DNA from: Cerioporus squamosus
Taxonomy: Eukaryota > Basidiomycota > Agaricomycetes > Polyporales > Polyporaceae
Assembly: GCA_022592435.1 (NCBI GenBank)
Contig: JABYQS010000001.1
Span: 806,001-870,000, forward strand
Direction of reading: 5' to 3'
Length of the DNA: 64,000 bases
Position 1 is the first letter of the stretch. Each line of letters starts with the position of its first letter. Below, in pieces: positions 59,624 to 64,000 of the stretch. The notes below the pieces were generated by a model. It saw only the letters and a program-made list of their open reading frames with translations. It was not told where the DNA came from and made no database searches. The position numbers and the translations under genes are program-made.

Positions 59624-60077
59624 GGCGGATGACAGAGGTCGAGAAGAGAGAAAGGCGTAAGCATAGCTCGGGTGTGGATGGGCTGTAAAGGCATTGCTGA
59701 ATACTGGTCGTGCTTCCCCACACTGGCCTGGCGGTGGCCCGACGCCCGCCGTCGCTCGCGCTGGGAGATCCCGTACCCGATCCGCATGACACGCACACCT
59801 GACCTCCGTGCCAGACGCGTCTCTTCCTTCCGACCATGTCCTCCTCCTCGCCCTTCTGCACGCACCCATTCCTTGCTTGTGCTCGTTACTAGTGCCCTGT
59901 TACGGTTGCACTATAGAGGAGGTTGCGGCTACCTGGGAAGGAGGCATGAGTCTGGTTGGTTCTTCGCCCAACAGGCCTCCGCACATAAAGCATGCTGACG
60001 GGTACCTCTGTTCTAGTGCTGGCATGCACCCTGGCATAGTATAAATACCCTTGGCTCTCAGTCGACAGACATTTGGC

Positions 60078-60311
60078 ATGATCTCGAGCTTTCCGCATAT
60101 GGCCCATGCCCCGCTTGCAATGCCGGCATCACCGGCGAAATCAGCACTTCAGGACTTATCTCTTCTGGACACGACTTCCAGAAGTTCCGCCATGGCTCAT
60201 CCAAGCGACCTCGCTCGCAATCCTCGCGATACATCTTTTGAGTTCATGATCTTACGAGGTTTTACATTCATAGCGCTGCGGGTCGTGCTGCCCGAGGTAC
60301 GGGCCGCCTGA
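60078..60311 (+). CDS. Doubtful small ORF downstream of a TATA box
   Basis: A 77-codon frame starting MISSFPHMAHAPLAMPASPA and containing SFEFMILRGFTFIALRVVLP, a hydrophobic patch. It begins about 30 bp after a consensus TATAAATA (60040-60047), which would give a leader of only a few nucleotides. I do not recognise the product, no splice sites are evident, and it may be chance. Confidence 0.2.
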   Translation: MISSFPHMAHAPLAMPASPAKSALQDLSLLDTTSRSSAMAHPSDLARNPRDTSFEFMILRGFTFIALRVVLPEVRAA

Positions 60312-60423
60312 ATCAGTGAATGCATGCTGCTTCAGGTACATCGACGCTCCGTTTGAATCCTGCGAGTAGCACGGAGACCTCGTGCATGGTGGTTGCGACG
60401 GATGACGCGACCACGTAGACGGG

Positions 60424-60430
60424 TATAACT
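60424..60430 (+). promoter_or_regulatory. Possible TATA box of the PL4 lyase gene
   Basis: TATAACT lies 74 bp before the lyase ATG, at about the distance seen for the other secreted enzymes in this window. Confidence 0.4.
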
Positions 60431-60497
60431 GATATGCGAGGACGAGCAACTTTCCGGTGGCACCAGGCAAAGTGTCATCTCGAGTCTTGCCCTCCCA

Positions 60498-63400
60498 ATG
60501 GCGCCGCCTACCGTCCTTCGCGCAGTTGTTCTAGGGCTCTTGCTCGCTGCTGCGAACGCCGTGACAGTCAATGAGACTTCGGCGTTATACACCTTTGCCA
60601 ACGATCGTATCTCATTCAACGTCCTGAAGACGAACGGCTACATCCAGAATCTCCTCTTCGAAGGCATCTCGGTCCTCGGAGCAGTTTCGGGCAACGCTGG
60701 TCAACTATACACAGGTCAGTCTGACGAGGCTACACCCCAGATAGCCATGCTGAACATTCATTTGCCCAGACTTCCCCTCGAACGCCTTTGCTTTGACAGT
60801 CAATCCTGCCCATCAGATTGTACAAGGCAGCGACTACGCGGGCATCATTGTCACCGACAATGACACTTCTACTGGGTCTTTGTGAGTTTGGTCGCCTTGT
60901 GTACTGCGGCAACAGCTCTGATGCGCTGGTGTTAGGATACAGCGGGCCTGGTTCCTGCGCGACGGCGAAACGGGACTCCACTCCTTTGTCCGTCTAGCAT
61001 ACCACAACTCTACCGGACTCTCGAAAGGCGCCTTGGGCGAAGTCAGGACAATGTTTCGGCCAAACGGCGGCCCATGGACGACTCTGGTCACAAACGCGGA
61101 GCAATGGGTGCGACATCTCATAACTCATCTGTGTGGTGCCGCTTACTATATCGCTTTTCTAGGCACCCATTCCTGGTGCTGAAGCCATCGCTAACCAGGT
61201 TCAAGTGCAAGATGCGTGAGTAGCCCAAATTCTCCGTCGGGGTATTTCAGGCTTACCTCTCTATGCAGCACCTGGTATCTCGGTTCGACGCCAGAAGATG
61301 CATACGTTCAACAGGTGCGTTTTCAATTATGTCGCATCGCTGACAACGCTGACAATCCGCATAGGAATCGGACTACTGGACCAAGGTATACGCATTTTCT
61401 TTAGTGACGATACCATTTCCGACGCGTACATCAGTATACTTTTGCGGACAACCAAACGAACAAAGCACACGGCTTGGTCGGCCAGAGCTCGGACGGGACC
61501 CCCATTGGCGCATGGTGGGTAGTGAACCAGAAAGATACCTTCTTCGGCGGGCCTGTACGTGGACTCGTGTCGCCTTGTTCTCTTTGCACCGTAATGATGG
61601 CAGGCCAGTATCATGTCGATCTCATGGTGGACGGCATCATCTAGTAGGTCACTTGCTATACGTCTGCTGCCATGCCACTTTTTCAGGTCTACCAGCAACA
61701 AGCAATCTACTAGGTTTGTGATGTCTTACACCTGCTTGATCGCTCTGCTTCTGATCACCTCGTTGTACCAGCCATGGCGGTGCTACGTATGTCCCGCATT
61801 CATCAGATAGTCGTCAATTGGCTAACTCGAGTCGCTCCCAGCTCGCCCAACATAACGGATGGGTTCGATAGGACCTTTGGTCCTCAGGTCAGTGGAGCGA
61901 GGGCTCAGTGGGCCTGTAAACGATGCTAACAACTTGCAGTTCTTGTATTTGAACCGAGGACAAGGCGCAACGTGCGTACACCTTTGACGCTCCTGCGAAT
62001 ATGTACAGTACCAATAACTGACTTCCGGCGATTTGAAGGTTGCAAAGTCTTCTGGCGGACGCAGAACAGTATGCTGACCCAGCATGGAACGCACGGTTCT
62101 ACGACGAGATCGCTCCTCACGTATGTATACGTCGGAGCCTACCTACCTCACACACTCCGGGACGAGATATTGATCTTTCTCCTTCTACGACAGGTTGTCG
62201 GATATGTCCCCACTGCATCACGCGGTTCCTTTGCCGCCGAAGTCAAGGTGCCACAAGGGGCTAAAGATGTCATAGCGATCTTGAGTGCGAATGGTGTGCA
62301 CTTCCAGGCACGGAGCTTTCACCTCCATGTAGTCACTGGTCACTGAGAGATGTTTCGTTACAGGACAGTCCGGTCGACCCCAGTGCATACCAATACTGGG
62401 CTGATGTGCGCAACGGAGTCGCGAACATTGACAGAGTGAAGGCGGGCACGTATCGCCTGACAATCTCAGCCAGTGGTTGGTGCTGCCCGCTTTCCGTGTC
62501 TAACCGCGACCGTTGACACCTGGCATGCTCCCGTATAGGTATCTTCGGCGACTACGTGCAAGACAACGTCGTGGTGAAGGCAGGGAAGCTGACACGCGTG
62601 GAGACCACCTGGGTGCCGGAGTCAGCTGGTACGGAGCTCTGGCGTATCGGTGTTCCAGACAAGAGCGCAGGTGAGGCATGAACTGTAGCACTTCTGGATG
62701 TATGACTAAATTGCGCCCAGGCGAATTCAAGAACGGGCTGGAGCGCGATACAACCCATCCCAGACAGCCTTCCAGTGAGCACTACAGAGAGTGCTGACCG
62801 GATGCTCAGCTTACGATAACACGGACAGAATACAGAATCTACTGGGGCGCATGGGACTTCCCGAACGAGTTCCCGGGAGGTGTCAACTTCACCATTGGCA
62901 AAAGCGTGGAGAGCCGTGACTGGGTATGCCCGACTTTACTGCCTTCGTCTCGTCGGCGACCGTACTCATTGTCGCACGCGCAGAACTACGTTCACTGGTC
63001 CCAGTATGGTCCTACGTATACCAGGAACGACACGGTGACTGGTAGGCCACCCGATTGTAACTGTTCTATTGAACTCACTAACATCGCTTGTCGTACCTTA
63101 CAGATATCAACCGATGGACCATCAACTTCTCCCTTGACCACAAGACAGCGAAGAAGCTCACCGAGAAGTCTACCGCGACCTTTACGATCCAACTTGCAGC
63201 GGCCAAGACCACCGCTGGCAACACGGACGCCAACCAGGGAGCCTGGCCCAGCTTCCCGGTAAGAATCTGGCTGCATGTCTATGTGCTCCTTTGCTTATCG
63301 TCGACCAGATCAATACCTACGTGAACGACCAAGCCGACCCGCTCGTCTGGACCATCCAGCCGTATGAGAGCAGCAGCTGCGGAGAACGGTCTGGTGAGTT

Positions 63401-63716
63401 CTCCAGCCATCAGTCTGGGAGATCGTGAGTTGACGATCGCTTGCTACACAGCTATCTCTTGCCACCTGCTCTCAAACAAGTTCCAGTTCCCCGGAACGTG
63501 GCTGAAGGAAGGAGACAACAGCTTCGTTGTGCGTCGCCGACGGCCGTCCCCGACTATTCATGATGATGCACGTTGGCTGACCACAGTACGCATATTTCCA
63601 GCTCGAGTTGCCCCATGCTGCGGCAGTGGTATGTCCCTCATGATATCCGCTCGATAGTCGACTGACAGTATCACTAGTACGTCCAGTACGACGCCCTTAG
63701 GTTGGAACACCAGTGA
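60498..63716 (+). CDS. Secreted rhamnogalacturonan endolyase (polysaccharide lyase family 4)
   Basis: Cleaves the rhamnogalacturonan I backbone of pectin by beta-elimination. The signal peptide MAPPTVLRAVVLGLLLAAANA is followed by ALYTFANDRISFNVLKTNGY. The catalytic N-terminal domain continues DYAGIIVTDNDTSTGSL, AWFLRDGETGLHSFVRLAY and HGLVGQSSDGTPIGAWWVVN. The fibronectin-III-like middle part includes AGTYRLTISASGIFGDYVQD. The C-terminal carbohydrate-binding-like domain has EYRIYWGAWDFPNEFPGGVN, NYVHWSQYGPTYTRNDTVTD and NKFQFPGTWLKEGDNSFVV. The end, YVQYDALRLEHQ, is reached after two short introns. More than a dozen introns of about 50-60 nt; those checked join in frame. A typical plant-biomass gene of wood and litter decay fungi. 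Confidence 0.93.
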
Positions 63717-64000
63717 TGCACAATACTCAGTAATGTCGACTACGATCACGTTTCATGCTTGATTCAGTGTCAGCCACCAAGGGAGATCGCACTTGACATA
63801 GAAGTAGTCAATACTACACTATACTCTTCGAGATATGACTCAGTACGCGGGAATACGTCGACGAGTTTTGCGGCTTGCCAACCAATGCCAGGCGCCAAGG
63901 ACTTAGCATGGACAACGCGGAACACTTGCATATGTACATCGCACAAGTCTCCGCGCCGCCCAAAATGAAGAAGTACAGTTGCATTCAGATGAACCGTCCA
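63717..64000. other. PL4 3' flank to window end
   Basis: No feature supported in the last 284 bases. Confidence 0.5.

Larger units (their letters stand above)
59624..60497. other. Intergenic between divergent thiolase and PL4 lyase genes
   Basis: Contains two TATA-like elements on the + strand: TATAAATA at 60040-60047 and TATAACT at 60424-60430. The second suits the PL4 gene. The first precedes a 77-codon ATG frame (60078-60311) of unknown meaning. Confidence 0.45.

Overview
The window is nuclear DNA from a filamentous basidiomycete, most likely an Agaricomycete and possibly a wood- or litter-decaying polypore relative. The evidence is dense gene packing, many GT-AG introns of about 45-60 nt, CT-rich leaders ahead of highly expressed genes, and an accessory set typical of that class: a polyporopepsin-type protease, a TPR-MYND protein, OTT_1508-like deaminases, secreted PL8 and PL4 polysaccharide lyases and acetamidase-type amidases. 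The species is not identified. I built the gene models by hand from reading frames, splice sites and recalled family motifs; no database search was run.

Left part (0-32 kb), mostly housekeeping. In order: TEF1 (-), a PSK-like kinase (-) divergent from RPL32 (+), a MEMO1-family protein (+), a Tfc7-like histidine phosphatase (-), an Stm1/HABP4-like RNA-binding protein (-), a very large Spp1-like PHD protein of the Set1 complex (+), LSM1 (-), a split tRNA-Ser(UGA) (+), NDUFA5 (-) divergent from MRPL32 (+), INCENP/Sli15 (+), a TPR-MYND protein (-), a secreted aspartic protease (+), the t-SNARE Sec9 (-) and the U3 snoRNP protein Mpp10 (-). Translation, ribosome assembly, mRNA turnover, mitosis, secretion and mitochondrial function are mixed with no operon-like logic, though several divergent pairs share very short promoters.

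Middle part (32-52 kb), accessory. Three families each occur twice and are interleaved: amidase 1 (-), a four-TM membrane protein (+), PL8 lyase 1 (+), deaminase-like 1 (+, apparently broken), PL8 lyase 2 (+), RPS3 (-), amidase 2 (+), deaminase-like 2 (-). This looks like local duplication around a conserved ribosomal protein gene. The PL8 enzymes should act outside the cell on uronic-acid polysaccharides and the amidases inside it. A shared pathway is only a hypothesis.

Right part (52-64 kb). The rRNA/tRNA acetyltransferase NAT10/Kre33 (-), a 3-ketoacyl-CoA thiolase with a mitochondrial-looking leader (-), and a secreted rhamnogalacturonan lyase, PL4 (+).

A recurring feature is single-base reading-frame breaks inside otherwise well-conserved genes (INCENP, SEC9, TPR-MYND twice, both deaminases). 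In three of the genes the summed exon lengths miss a multiple of three by exactly the expected amount. Most of the breaks lie at short base runs, so sequence error is the leading explanation; true gene decay is more plausible for the first deaminase.
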